12,197 nucleotides of DNA from Bacillota bacterium (GCA_021205715.1 JAJPXA010000076.1:1-12197); one strand, 5' to 3'. Positions 1 to 7,094 are shown, counted from the stretch's first letter. Made by a program: numbers and translations. Notes: generated by a model from the letters alone, not told the origin.

Positions 1-51
1 CGGTTAAAATTAAGTAAACAAAATTTGGAAAATGACGAATTAAAGCCGTAA
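1..51 (+). CDS. Partial reading frame at window edge: C-terminus of an upstream gene, or detached N-terminus of MltG
   Basis: From base 1, frame 1 is open and encodes 16 hydrophilic residues (RLKLSKQNLENDELKP) before TAA at 49-51. It has no start codon in the window. It may be the tail of an unrelated upstream gene. It may instead be the cytoplasmic N-terminus of MltG: one extra A in the AAA run at 42-44 would join it in frame to KAVIEE and the hydrophobic stretch that leads into MltG. The second reading explains why the MltG frame lacks a normal start codon and would give a typical hydrophilic-tail plus membrane-anchor N-terminus. Too short to identify by itself. Confidence 0.4.
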   Translation, partial: RLKLSKQNLENDELKP

Positions 52-80
52 TCGAGGAGATAATAATTATAGCGGCGCTT

Positions 81-1082
81 GTGTTCGCGGTGCTGGTTTT
101 TCGCGACAGCGCGTCCGTATCGCTTTCGTCCGAAACGCAGACTGTTGAAATATACGAGGGGGAGGGCATATCCGAGGCTGCAGAGCAGCTCAAGGAAAGC
201 GGAATTATAAAATATCCGTTTATGTTTAAAATTCAGGCGAAGCTCGGCGGATATGCCGCAAATTTGCAGCCGGGCAGCGCGGACATAACCGACGGTATGT
301 CGTATGAGGAGATTTTGGCGCTTTTGACCACGCCTAACCGCAGTGCGACGAAAATCGTAATTCCCGAGGGTTACGAGGTGCGGCAAATCGCCGAAACTCT
401 TTGCGAGGCGGGCATCGCGGATTGGGACAGATTTTACGAGGCGTTAAACGACGAGTACGACTATAGATTTTTGGAAAATCTTCCCGAAAGAGAAAACCGA
501 CTCGAGGGCTATCTCTTTCCGGCTACCTACGAAATACCCGAGGGAATGAGCGAGCATGATATAATTAATCTTATGCTTTCCGCGTTTGACAATCAGTTTA
601 AGGACGAGTATTACGACCGCGCGGAGGAGCTTGGTATGACGGTTGACCAAATAATAACGCTCGCGTCGATTATAGAGCGCGAAACGGACAGCGAGGCGGA
701 GCGCGCAAAGGTCGCGGGAGTGTTTTACAACCGCCTGACGTCGGATATGAAGCTTCAGTCCTGCGCTACGGTGCAGTATATTTTGGGCGAGAGAAAGCCG
801 GTTTTGGCAATCTCCGACACGCAGATTGACTCTCCCTACAATACCTATATGTATTCGGGACTTCCGATAGGCCCCATCGCAAATCCGGGACTTGCCTGCA
901 TAGAGGCGGCGCTTTATCCGGAGGAAACCGACGCGTACTATTTTGTTCAAGGCTCCGACGGACAGCATATATTCTCAACCACATATGAGGAGCATTTGGC
1001 GGCAATGCAGGAGAGTGATCCGACGATTAGCGTTGACTCAACCGCGATAGAAAACCAGGACAGCTTAAAAAGCGGCGAATAA
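81..1082 (+). CDS. mltG: Endolytic murein transglycosylase MltG (YceG-like), N-terminus uncertain
   Basis: MltG is a membrane-anchored lytic transglycosylase that cleaves nascent peptidoglycan glycan strands and so helps set strand length. Numbering from the GTG at 81, the YceG core shows LEGYLFPATY (141-150), the catalytic-region motif LASIIERET with the expected catalytic Glu at 199, VAGVFYNRL (211-219) and SPYNTY...GLPIGPIANPG, all family signatures. Length (333 aa) fits the family apart from the N-terminus. The GTG leaves only a few hydrophobic residues and lacks a well-placed ribosome binding site. The same frame is open back to the TGA at 33-35 and encodes IIIIAALVFAVLVF, a proper membrane anchor. 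GAGGAG at 54-59 sits 6 bases before an ATT codon at 66. The true start is therefore either non-canonical (ATT or ATA near 60-71) or lost through a frameshift near 42-44. The methyltransferase gene follows after 11 bases, an mltG-trmR order like yrrL-yrrM of Bacillus. Family call is firm; start is not. Confidence 0.93.
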   Translation: MFAVLVFRDSASVSLSSETQTVEIYEGEGISEAAEQLKESGIIKYPFMFKIQAKLGGYAANLQPGSADITDGMSYEEILALLTTPNRSATKIVIPEGYEVRQIAETLCEAGIADWDRFYEALNDEYDYRFLENLPERENRLEGYLFPATYEIPEGMSEHDIINLMLSAFDNQFKDEYYDRAEELGMTVDQIITLASIIERETDSEAERAKVAGVFYNRLTSDMKLQSCATVQYILGERKPVLAISDTQIDSPYNTYMYSGLPIGPIANPGLACIEAALYPEETDAYYFVQGSDGQHIFSTTYEEHLAAMQESDPTISVDSTAIENQDSLKSGE

Positions 1083-1093
1083 AGGGTAATAAT

Positions 1094-1762
1094 ATGATAG
1101 AATATGACAAGGACGCGATTGTCGCGCCGTATATAACGCGCTGGCTGCGCGAAAACACGCCGCAAACGGACGAGCGTTTGGCGCGTATGGAGCGTTATGC
1201 CAAAGACAACGGCGTGCCGATAGCCGAACCGGAAACGGCTCGGTTTTTATCGGTTTTGTGCCGTATCGCGCGCCCGAAGCGCATTTTGGAAATAGGCACG
1301 GCGATAGGCTATTCGTCCGTTGTAATGGCGAAGGCGGCAGAGGACGCGCGGATATTGACGATTGAATACAGCGCGGATATGGCGGATATTGCGCGGAAAA
1401 ACATAGAGCTGTTAGGCTGTTCCGACCGCGTTGAGGTTGTCGAGGCGGACGCGAAGGACTACCTTTCGTATATCGACGAGGATGAAAGTATGGATTTGAT
1501 TTTCCTTGACGGCCCCAAGGCGCACTATATTTATATGCTTGACGACTGCATACGTCTTTTGAAAAAGGGCGGCGTGCTTGTGTCGGATAATGTGCTGTAC
1601 AAGGGAATGACGGCGGACGACGCGCACGTCGCGCGGCGCAAGATTACGATAACCGAGCGCCTGCGCGGATATATAACCGCGCTGACAAACGAAAAAACGC
1701 TCGAAACGTCATTGCTGCCTTTGGGCGACGGAGTCGCGGTGTCGGTGAAAACAACCGAATAA
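1094..1762 (+). CDS. trmR: SAM-dependent O-methyltransferase, probable tRNA 5-hydroxyuridine methyltransferase TrmR
   Basis: This 222-aa protein is a class I Rossmann methyltransferase of the O-methyltransferase_3 / COG4122 family. The SAM-binding motif I is ILEIGTAIGYSS (64-75), an acidic residue at E91 ends strand 2, EADA lies at 117-120, and DLIFLDGPKAHY (134-145) and GGVLVSDNVLYKG (159-171) carry the metal and active-site Asp/Asn residues of this family. In Bacillus subtilis the relative YrrM (TrmR) methylates 5-hydroxyuridine at tRNA position 34 to 5-methoxyuridine, and yrrM lies next to yrrL (mltG) as here. That synteny is the main reason for choosing TrmR over a small-molecule catechol-type methyltransferase. 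The U32-peptidase-like hydroxylation genes (yrrN/yrrO) that follow in Bacillus are absent; an aminotransferase with its own promoter comes next. The ATG follows an AGGG element at 1083-1086 and the gene is probably co-transcribed with mltG. No terminator hairpin is evident after it. Confidence 0.85.
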   Translation: MIEYDKDAIVAPYITRWLRENTPQTDERLARMERYAKDNGVPIAEPETARFLSVLCRIARPKRILEIGTAIGYSSVVMAKAAEDARILTIEYSADMADIARKNIELLGCSDRVEVVEADAKDYLSYIDEDESMDLIFLDGPKAHYIYMLDDCIRLLKKGGVLVSDNVLYKGMTADDAHVARRKITITERLRGYITALTNEKTLETSLLPLGDGVAVSVKTTE

Positions 1763-1800
1763 CGCCGCGCAATTCGGGTAAAATTCGGTATTCATTTTAC

Positions 1801-1829
1801 TTGACTGTAAAACTCGGATATGATATACT
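1801..1829 (+). promoter_or_regulatory. Sigma-A promoter for the aminotransferase / envelope gene block
   Basis: TTGACT at 1801-1806 and TATACT at 1824-1829 are separated by exactly 17 bases. TG at 1821-1822, one base before the -10 box, makes an extended -10. Transcription would start near 1835, giving a leader of about 35 bases before the ATG at 1869, with GGGAGG at 1855-1860. This is a very good match to the vegetative consensus and suggests strong expression. Confidence 0.85.
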
Positions 1830-1868
1830 GTTATGCGGATAAAAATATCTTAACGGGAGGATTTTGAT

Positions 1869-3161
1869 ATGTTGTATAAGACGATGTCTGACGAAGAACT
1901 TTTTAATGAACGCGAAAAGCTGACAAAGGAATACGATGAAATCTGCGCCAAAAACCTACAGCTTGATATGTCAAGAGGCAAGCCCAACACGGCTCAGCTT
2001 GATATTTCAATGGGGATGATGAAAGGATTGGCGGATTCTCCGCTTGTCGGCGAGGACGGCGTTGACTGCCGCAATTACGGCACTCTCGACGGAATTATCG
2101 AGGCGAAGCGGCTTTTGAGCGCGATGATTGAATGTCCCATCGACAATATTATAATATACGGAAACTCAAGCTTGAATGTTATGTACGACACCGTATCGCG
2201 CTCTATGACGCACGGTGTGTGCGGATCGACGCCGTGGATGAAGCTGGACGGAACAGTAAAATTCCTTTGTCCGGTTCCCGGCTATGACAGGCATTTTGCG
2301 ATAACCGAATTTTTCGGTATAGAAATGATAAATATACCTATGGACTCAAACGGCCCCGATATGGATTTGGTTGAAAAATACGTGTCGTCCGACCCGATGG
2401 TTAAGGGCATTTGGTGTGTTCCGAAGTATTCAAATCCCTCGGGCATCACCTATTCGGACGAGGTCGTAAGACGTTTCGCGGCGTTAAAGCCTGCGGCGGA
2501 GGACTTCAGAATTTATTGGGATAACGCGTATTGTATTCATCATCTTTTTGACGAGCCGGAAAACCAAGATCATATACTTGAAATTCTTGACGAGTGCGCC
2601 AAGGCGGGCAATCCCGATATGGTGTATAAATTTTGCTCGACCTCAAAGGTGACGTTCCCCGGCTCAGGCATAGCGGCTGTCGCGGCGTCGAAGAAAAATA
2701 TCGATTTCATTAAGAAGCAGCTTACGATTCAGACCATCGGTCACGATAAGGTCAATCAGTTAAGACACGTTAAATTTTTCGGCGGTTTTGACGGTATGAC
2801 AGAGCATATGAAGCGCCACGCGGCTATTTTAAGACCGAAGTTCAAGACCGTGTTGGATACGCTTGAAACGGAGATTGCGCCTTTGGGCATCGCGGAGTGG
2901 ACAAATCCGCGCGGCGGATATTTCATATCGCTCAACACTATGGACGGCTGCGCGAAAAGAGTGGTGGAGCTTTGTAAAAACGCGGGCGTTAAACTTACGG
3001 GCGCGGGCGCGACGTATCCTTACGGAAAGGATCCTCACGATTCGAATATAAGAATCGCGCCGACATATCCGGAGTCCGACGAGCTTAAGGCGGCGTGCGG
3101 CGTGCTTGTAACGTGTTTGAAGCTCGCGAGCGCGGAAAAGCTTATCGCGGAGCGCTCATAA
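1869..3161 (+). CDS. PLP-dependent aminotransferase, class Ic aspartate aminotransferase-like (PF12897)
   Basis: A 430-aa fold-type I aminotransferase, most likely using aspartate or a related amino donor. Visible features: DMSRGKPN at 33-40 (substrate-carboxylate and N-terminal loop motif of this subgroup), YGNSS at 97-101 (PLP phosphate region), SNPSG at 188-192, YWDNAY at 216-221 with the Asp that contacts the PLP ring nitrogen and the Tyr that contacts its O3', STSK at 257-260 with K260 as the Schiff-base lysine, followed by FPGSG, and SNIRIAPTYP at 392-401 with R396 as the carboxylate-binding Arg. The subgroup is distinct from the common AspC/AspB (class Ia/Ib) enzymes and is fairly common in Firmicutes and Actinobacteria. 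The gene has its own strong promoter and ribosome binding site (GGGAGG, 8 bases before ATG). The next gene starts 40 bases after its stop with no terminator visible, so read-through into the envelope cluster is possible. Aspartate specificity is inferred from family. Confidence 0.88.
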   Translation: MLYKTMSDEELFNEREKLTKEYDEICAKNLQLDMSRGKPNTAQLDISMGMMKGLADSPLVGEDGVDCRNYGTLDGIIEAKRLLSAMIECPIDNIIIYGNSSLNVMYDTVSRSMTHGVCGSTPWMKLDGTVKFLCPVPGYDRHFAITEFFGIEMINIPMDSNGPDMDLVEKYVSSDPMVKGIWCVPKYSNPSGITYSDEVVRRFAALKPAAEDFRIYWDNAYCIHHLFDEPENQDHILEILDECAKAGNPDMVYKFCSTSKVTFPGSGIAAVAASKKNIDFIKKQLTIQTIGHDKVNQLRHVKFFGGFDGMTEHMKRHAAILRPKFKTVLDTLETEIAPLGIAEWTNPRGGYFISLNTMDGCAKRVVELCKNAGVKLTGAGATYPYGKDPHDSNIRIAPTYPESDELKAACGVLVTCLKLASAEKLIAERS

Positions 3162-3201
3162 TAAATTAAATGTTGTATTTACGGTTTGCGGGGAGTGTTA
3201 A

Positions 3202-4035
3202 ATGGCGGGAGAAAGAAAAAGAATAGAGGAAATTCAAATGCGCAAGCAGGAGCGCGAGCGCGCCGTAAAGCACAAAATTTATTTGATAAGGCGCGCGGCG
3301 GTTATTTTGGCTGCCGCTGCTGCGGTTTTGGCGCTTGTTTTCGGCGTGAAAAGCATAGTGAATTCGATACAGCAAAAAAAAGCCGAAGAGGCTATGCGCA
3401 TTGCCGCGGAGGCGGCAGCGGAGGAAGCGGCAAAGCCTACTCCGACTCCCGAACCGAGAATTGACGAAAACGGAATAAATCAAACATTTTATGATAACAC
3501 CGCCTTTGTCGGCAATTCCTTCGTTGAGGGAATTACGATTTATGAGCTTTTGGAAAACTGCGACTATTTTTCGAAGGTGGGGTTAAGCATAAATCAGGTT
3601 ACGAGCGTATCCACCGCGACGGGAAGCGTGCCGATTATTGAGGAGCTTAACGCGGGCAAGCAGTACGCGAAGATATTTCTTATGTTCGGCGAAAACGAGG
3701 TCGGTTGGATTGGCGACGCGTTTTTCGAGCAGTATCAAACCGTTATAGACACGGTGCGCTCTTATCAGCCGAGCGCGGGAATTTACATATTGGCGGTAAC
3801 GCCGATATCGCAGAAGGTATCCGAGCAGGATGTTGACGGGCTGAATATTGAAAATATAAAAACATATAACGAAAAATTAAAAGCTCTTGCCGAGCAAAAC
3901 GGCGCGGTGTTCGCGGATATATTCACACCCTTTGTGCAGGAGGACGGATATCTTGCCGCCGACGCGGCGACGGACGGAATACATTTCGGCGAGGATTATT
4001 ACATAGAAATGCTTAAGATTATTCAAAGCAGCTGA
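3202..4035 (+). CDS. Membrane-anchored SGNH/GDSL-type hydrolase (candidate cell-surface acyltransferase or esterase)
   Basis: This 277-aa protein has a basic cytoplasmic start (1-30), one membrane segment (about 31-52), an Ala/Glu-rich linker (58-78), a Pro-Thr stretch PTPTPEP (80-86) and an extracytoplasmic SGNH domain (about 95-275). In the domain, VGNS at 103-106 replaces the usual GDS block with S106 as nucleophile, a block II Gly lies near 127, GEN at 163-165 supplies the block III Asn, and DGIH at 258-261 gives the catalytic Asp and His. SGNH enzymes add or remove acyl groups, often acetyl, on glycans. Its position upstream of an MBOAT acyltransferase suggests a role in O-acylation of a wall polymer, like PatB with PatA. 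Start: ATG with GGGGAG at 3190-3195. A run of eight A at 3374-3381 lies just after the membrane segment. The 61-base gap to the next gene reads as coding-like in another frame. Substrate unknown. Confidence 0.85.
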   Translation: MAGERKRIEEIQMRKQERERAVKHKIYLIRRAAVILAAAAAVLALVFGVKSIVNSIQQKKAEEAMRIAAEAAAEEAAKPTPTPEPRIDENGINQTFYDNTAFVGNSFVEGITIYELLENCDYFSKVGLSINQVTSVSTATGSVPIIEELNAGKQYAKIFLMFGENEVGWIGDAFFEQYQTVIDTVRSYQPSAGIYILAVTPISQKVSEQDVDGLNIENIKTYNEKLKALAEQNGAVFADIFTPFVQEDGYLAADAATDGIHFGEDYYIEMLKIIQSS

Positions 4036-4096
4036 CGCAAAAACAGCCGATATTGATGCTGAATTTGACGCGCTGCAAAATGCGGAGGTAAAATAG

Positions 4097-4549
4097 ATGA
4101 AAAAAATAACAGCGGTAATCGCGGGGGTAATTATGCTTTTAATGCTTGCCGCGTGCGGGGAGAGTATATCGCTTGATGTGAATACGGCGGCGGACGCGCT
4201 TGCGGAAAATGTGGAATTTTCGGAGGAGCTTACGGAGGTTTCGTCAAATATCGCTCTTAAAAAATACGGTCTTGACGAGGAAACGGTGAGCGAGGCGGCG
4301 GCATATTGCGGTACCGCGGCGGTAGTGGATGAAATTGCGGTTTTTAAAACCGAGGACACGGAAGCCGTAGAGGAAAAGGCGCGGGAGCATATCGCGTCCC
4401 AAAAGGAGAGCTACGAGTCATACGCGCCGAATGAGGTGCCCAAGCTTGACGCGGCGGTGATTGAAACGGTCGGCGACTGCGTTATCGTTTGCGTTTCAAA
4501 CGATGATTCCGAAAGCGTTTCGAGCGTTATAGCGGGGTTGTCCGAATAA
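4097..4549 (+). CDS. DUF4358-type lipoprotein
   Basis: A 150-aa predicted lipoprotein. MKK, a hydrophobic h-region and LAAC with the lipidated Cys at position 20 form a clear type II signal peptide. The mature part resembles the DUF4358 family of Clostridia: an amphipathic N-terminal segment, then KKYGLDEE (55-62), a strand region ending in VVDEIAVFKTED (76-87), a helix with acidic/basic residues, and VIETVGDCVIVCVS (121-134). No catalytic residues are recognised and the family has no established biochemical role. Ribosome binding site GGAGG at 4083-4087, 9 bases before ATG. The next gene, an MBOAT acyltransferase, starts 22 bases after the stop, so the two are almost surely co-transcribed. 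An accessory role at the outer face of the membrane in surface-polymer acylation is inferred from context only. A 10-base tandem repeat spans its stop codon. Confidence 0.8.
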   Translation: MKKITAVIAGVIMLLMLAACGESISLDVNTAADALAENVEFSEELTEVSSNIALKKYGLDEETVSEAAAYCGTAAVVDEIAVFKTEDTEAVEEKAREHIASQKESYESYAPNEVPKLDAAVIETVGDCVIVCVSNDDSESVSSVIAGLSE

Positions 4550-4560
4550 TTCCGAATAAA
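4541..4560 (+). repeat. Ten-base tandem duplication across the DUF4358 gene stop codon
   Basis: TCCGAATAAT at 4541-4550 is followed directly by TCCGAATAAA at 4551-4560. The first copy contains the stop codon (TAA 4547-4549); the second runs into the AAAGGGG ribosome binding site of the MBOAT gene. It looks like a local slippage duplication and may have altered the spacing between the two genes. Confidence 0.5.
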
Positions 4561-4571
4561 GGGGTATTAAA

Positions 4572-5969
4572 TTGGTATTTTCAAGCTTAATATTTTTGTT
4601 TTTGTATCTGCCGGCGGTTCTTCTTATATATTACATAGTGCCGCCGAGAGGCCGAAACGTATTTTTGCTTATCGCAAACCTCGTCTTTTACGGATGGGGA
4701 GAGCCGGTGTTTGTGCTGATAATGGCGGCATCCGTTGTCAGCAACTTCATTTTCGGCTTGCTTATAGACAAATACCGTGATAACAAACGTCTTTCAAAGA
4801 CGTTTGTTATTTTTGCGCTTGCGGTAAGCTTCGGTTTGCTTGGCGCATTCAAATACGCGGGCTTTTTCGCGGATATACTGCGTCAAATTCCGCTGCTTTC
4901 GATGCTTCCGAAAATCAAGCTCTCGCTTCCGATAGGAATTTCGTTTTACACATTTCAGGCGGTGTCGTATATTATCGACGTTTACAGAAATGACACTCCG
5001 GCGCAGAAAAGCATCGTAAATTTCGGCACGTACATATCGTTTTTCCCGCAGCTTATCGCGGGGCCTATCGTAAGATACGCCGATATACGCGAACAGCTTG
5101 AAAACAGACGCGAAAGCATAAATCAATTTGCGGACGGAATACGCGTTTTCACTGTCGGACTTGCAAAAAAGGTGCTTATCGCAAATCAAATGGGTTTGTT
5201 TTGGGAGAGCGTAAAGGACTGCGGAAACGATATGGGCACGCTCGGCGCGTGGATAGGCATCGCGGCGTATACGCTTCAGATTTACTTTGACTTTTCGGGA
5301 TATTCCGATATGGCGGTGGGTCTGGGCAGGATGTTCGGCTTTGAATTTATGCGTAATTTCAACTATCCGTATGTTTCCGAAAGTATAACCGACTTTTGGC
5401 GCAGGTGGCATATATCGTTAAGCTCGTGGTTTCGCGATTACGTGTATATCCCCTTGGGCGGCAACCGCAGAAAAACACCGAGGGTGATTTTCAATCTGTT
5501 CGTTGTCTGGGCACTCACCGGATTTTGGCACGGCGCGAGCTTTAATTTCATATTTTGGGGCGTGTATTATTTCGTTTTGTTGGTTTTGGAAAAATATGTG
5601 TACGGGAAATACCTTGAAAGGCTCCCGTCCGCGTTTCGGCATATATACGCGCTGTTTTTCGTGATGATAGGCTGGGTGATATTCACGTTTGAGAGCGGCT
5701 CGGAAATGCTTGATTATTTTCGTCTGATGTTCACGCCCGGAAACGGCGTGATAGGCGGCGCGGCGCTGAGCGCGTCGCTGTCATATCTGCCGCTCGGCGC
5801 GGCGGCGGTTATCGCCTGCACGCCGCTTGGGAAAAACGTATGGTGTAAGATAAAAAGCACGCGCGTTTGCGGCGCGGCGGAAATCGTGCTTTGCGCAGCG
5901 GCGCTTGTTATATGCACGGCGGCGCTTGTAAGCGACAGCTATAACCCGTTTTTGTATTTCAGATTTTAA
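4572..5969 (+). CDS. MBOAT family membrane-bound O-acyltransferase (AlgI/PatA/DltB-like)
   Basis: A 465-aa polytopic membrane protein with about 10-12 membrane segments. It begins MVFSSLIFLFLYLP, the usual start of AlgI-type MBOAT proteins, from a TTG codon with AAAGGGG at 4558-4564. Signatures are YFDFSGYSDMAVGLGRMFG (238-256), DFWRRWHISLSSWFRDYVYIP (274-294) with conserved H280, and LTGFWHG (315-321) with H320 as the expected catalytic His. These proteins take acyl groups from a cytoplasmic donor and move them across the membrane to an extracytoplasmic partner that modifies a polysaccharide or wall polymer (alginate, peptidoglycan or teichoic acid in studied systems). Here it lies between a DUF4358 lipoprotein and a DHHW protein, with an SGNH hydrolase further upstream; the partners fit that scheme. 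Its stop overlaps the ribosome binding site of the next gene. The coding region contains a 31-base perfect palindrome at 4780-4810. The acceptor polymer cannot be deduced. Confidence 0.93.
   Translation: MVFSSLIFLFLYLPAVLLIYYIVPPRGRNVFLLIANLVFYGWGEPVFVLIMAASVVSNFIFGLLIDKYRDNKRLSKTFVIFALAVSFGLLGAFKYAGFFADILRQIPLLSMLPKIKLSLPIGISFYTFQAVSYIIDVYRNDTPAQKSIVNFGTYISFFPQLIAGPIVRYADIREQLENRRESINQFADGIRVFTVGLAKKVLIANQMGLFWESVKDCGNDMGTLGAWIGIAAYTLQIYFDFSGYSDMAVGLGRMFGFEFMRNFNYPYVSESITDFWRRWHISLSSWFRDYVYIPLGGNRRKTPRVIFNLFVVWALTGFWHGASFNFIFWGVYYFVLLVLEKYVYGKYLERLPSAFRHIYALFFVMIGWVIFTFESGSEMLDYFRLMFTPGNGVIGGAALSASLSYLPLGAAAVIACTPLGKNVWCKIKSTRVCGAAEIVLCAAALVICTAALVSDSYNPFLYFRF
4780..4814 (+). repeat. 31-base perfect palindrome with T-run inside the MBOAT gene
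   Basis: ATAACAAACGTCTTT at 4780-4794 is exactly the reverse complement of 4796-4810, with a single C at 4795 between them. TTTT follows at 4811-4814. In RNA it would fold into a 13-14 bp hairpin followed by a U-run, resembling an intrinsic terminator, although the stem is only moderately GC-rich. It encodes residues around 70-80 of the MBOAT protein (D-N-K-R-L-S-K-T-F-V-I), which look like a normal inter-helix loop. Function unproven. Confidence 0.7.
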
Positions 5970-5981
5970 GGAGGGGTCGCA

Positions 5982-7091
5982 GTGAATAGGGATAAAATAC
6001 TTACCGCAGTGTTTGCCGCCTTTATTTTCGGTTTTGCGGCGCTGTTTTTCGCGCTTCCGAAATCCGAATTTTCGGTAAACGAGAAACGCACTCTTGCAAG
6101 TACGCCGAAATTCAGTGCGGCGTCGCTGATGAGCGGAAGCTTTGAGGAGGATACCGAAACCTATCTCACCGACCATTTTCCGTTTAAGGACAGTTGGGTT
6201 GCGATGAATTCCTATTTCACGCTTTATACCGGCAGAAACGGCGCGAACGGCGTGTACAAGTGCAGTGACGGCTATCTGATTAACGCGCCGCTCACGTCCG
6301 ATGACGAAAAATTTGAGGAAAATATGGCGGTAATACGCGCTTTTTGCGAGAAAACAGAAGTCCCCGTATCCGTTATGATAGTGCCGACGACCGGCGCGGT
6401 GGAGGAGGACAAGCTCCCGAAAAATCACGCGCCGTATAATGACGACGAGTATATCGACCGCGCGGCGGAGCTGCTCTCGGACTGCGCGGAATTTATCGAT
6501 GTCCGCGAGCGTTTCCGCGCGCTTACGGCGAACGGAGAACAGCTTTTTTATAAAACCGACCACCATTGGACGAGCCGCGGCGCGTATGAGGCGTATAGGC
6601 TGTTCTGTGCCGACGCGCTTAGCGAAAGCGAGTTTGAGATTGAAAGCTGCGGCGGTTTTTACGGCACGACATATTCAAAAAGCGCTTTTTGGCGCGAGGA
6701 CGGCGAAACGATAGAGCTTTGGACGCATCCTGCGGACGTTAAGGTAACAATATCGGACGGTGTAAGCGAAAAAACTTCCGATGATATGTTTTTTCGCGCG
6801 CATTTGGATGAGGCGGACAAGTACCCCGTGTATCTTGACGGCAATCACAGCTATGTGCGCATAGAAAACACCGGCGCTGCCGAGGGCAGACTGCTTTTGA
6901 TTAAGGACTCCTACGCGCATTGTCTTGCGCCGTTTTTGGCGCTTCATAACAGCGTTACGGATATGGTGGATTTACGGTATTATTTAAGCTCGGTGTCGGA
7001 GCTTGTAAGCCGAGAGAAATACGATAGTATTTTAATCGTGTACGGACTTGAAAATTTGGTTGAATTTAATGATATAAATATTTTGGAATAA
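5982..7091 (+). CDS. DHHW-family extracytoplasmic protein (AlgX/AlgJ-like SGNH fold), O-acylation partner of MBOAT
   Basis: A 369-aa protein with one N-terminal membrane segment (about 6-25) and an extracytoplasmic domain. It carries the name-giving motif in YKTDHHWTSRGAY (190-202): D193 and H195 match the D-x-H pair of AlgX/AlgJ. LLIKDSY (305-311) supplies the likely nucleophile S310. The NEKRTLASTPKFS segment (33-45) and YLTDHFPFKDSW (61-72) are also typical of the family. In AlgJ/AlgX the same arrangement transfers acetyl groups received from the MBOAT protein AlgI onto polysaccharide. It follows the MBOAT gene by 12 bases; the start is GTG at 5982, with AAGGAGGGG (5968-5976) overlapping the MBOAT stop, so translation is probably coupled. 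An intrinsic terminator follows, making this the last gene of the block. The acyl-transfer role is inferred from motif and context; the polymer is unknown. Confidence 0.87.
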   Translation: MNRDKILTAVFAAFIFGFAALFFALPKSEFSVNEKRTLASTPKFSAASLMSGSFEEDTETYLTDHFPFKDSWVAMNSYFTLYTGRNGANGVYKCSDGYLINAPLTSDDEKFEENMAVIRAFCEKTEVPVSVMIVPTTGAVEEDKLPKNHAPYNDDEYIDRAAELLSDCAEFIDVRERFRALTANGEQLFYKTDHHWTSRGAYEAYRLFCADALSESEFEIESCGGFYGTTYSKSAFWREDGETIELWTHPADVKVTISDGVSEKTSDDMFFRAHLDEADKYPVYLDGNHSYVRIENTGAAEGRLLLIKDSYAHCLAPFLALHNSVTDMVDLRYYLSSVSELVSREKYDSILIVYGLENLVEFNDINILE

Positions 7092-7094
7092 ACG

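Noticed and set aside
1763..1800. Possible terminator or repeat after the methyltransferase gene (AATTCGG repeated twice)
   Set aside because: The two copies are in direct, not inverted, orientation, are short, and no stem with a T-run can be drawn.
5781..6566. 261-codon open frame on the - strand across the MBOAT/DHHW junction
   Set aside because: It lies opposite two well-supported genes, is very rich in Arg and Lys, has no family motif, and is an effect of GC-rich codons in the sense frame.
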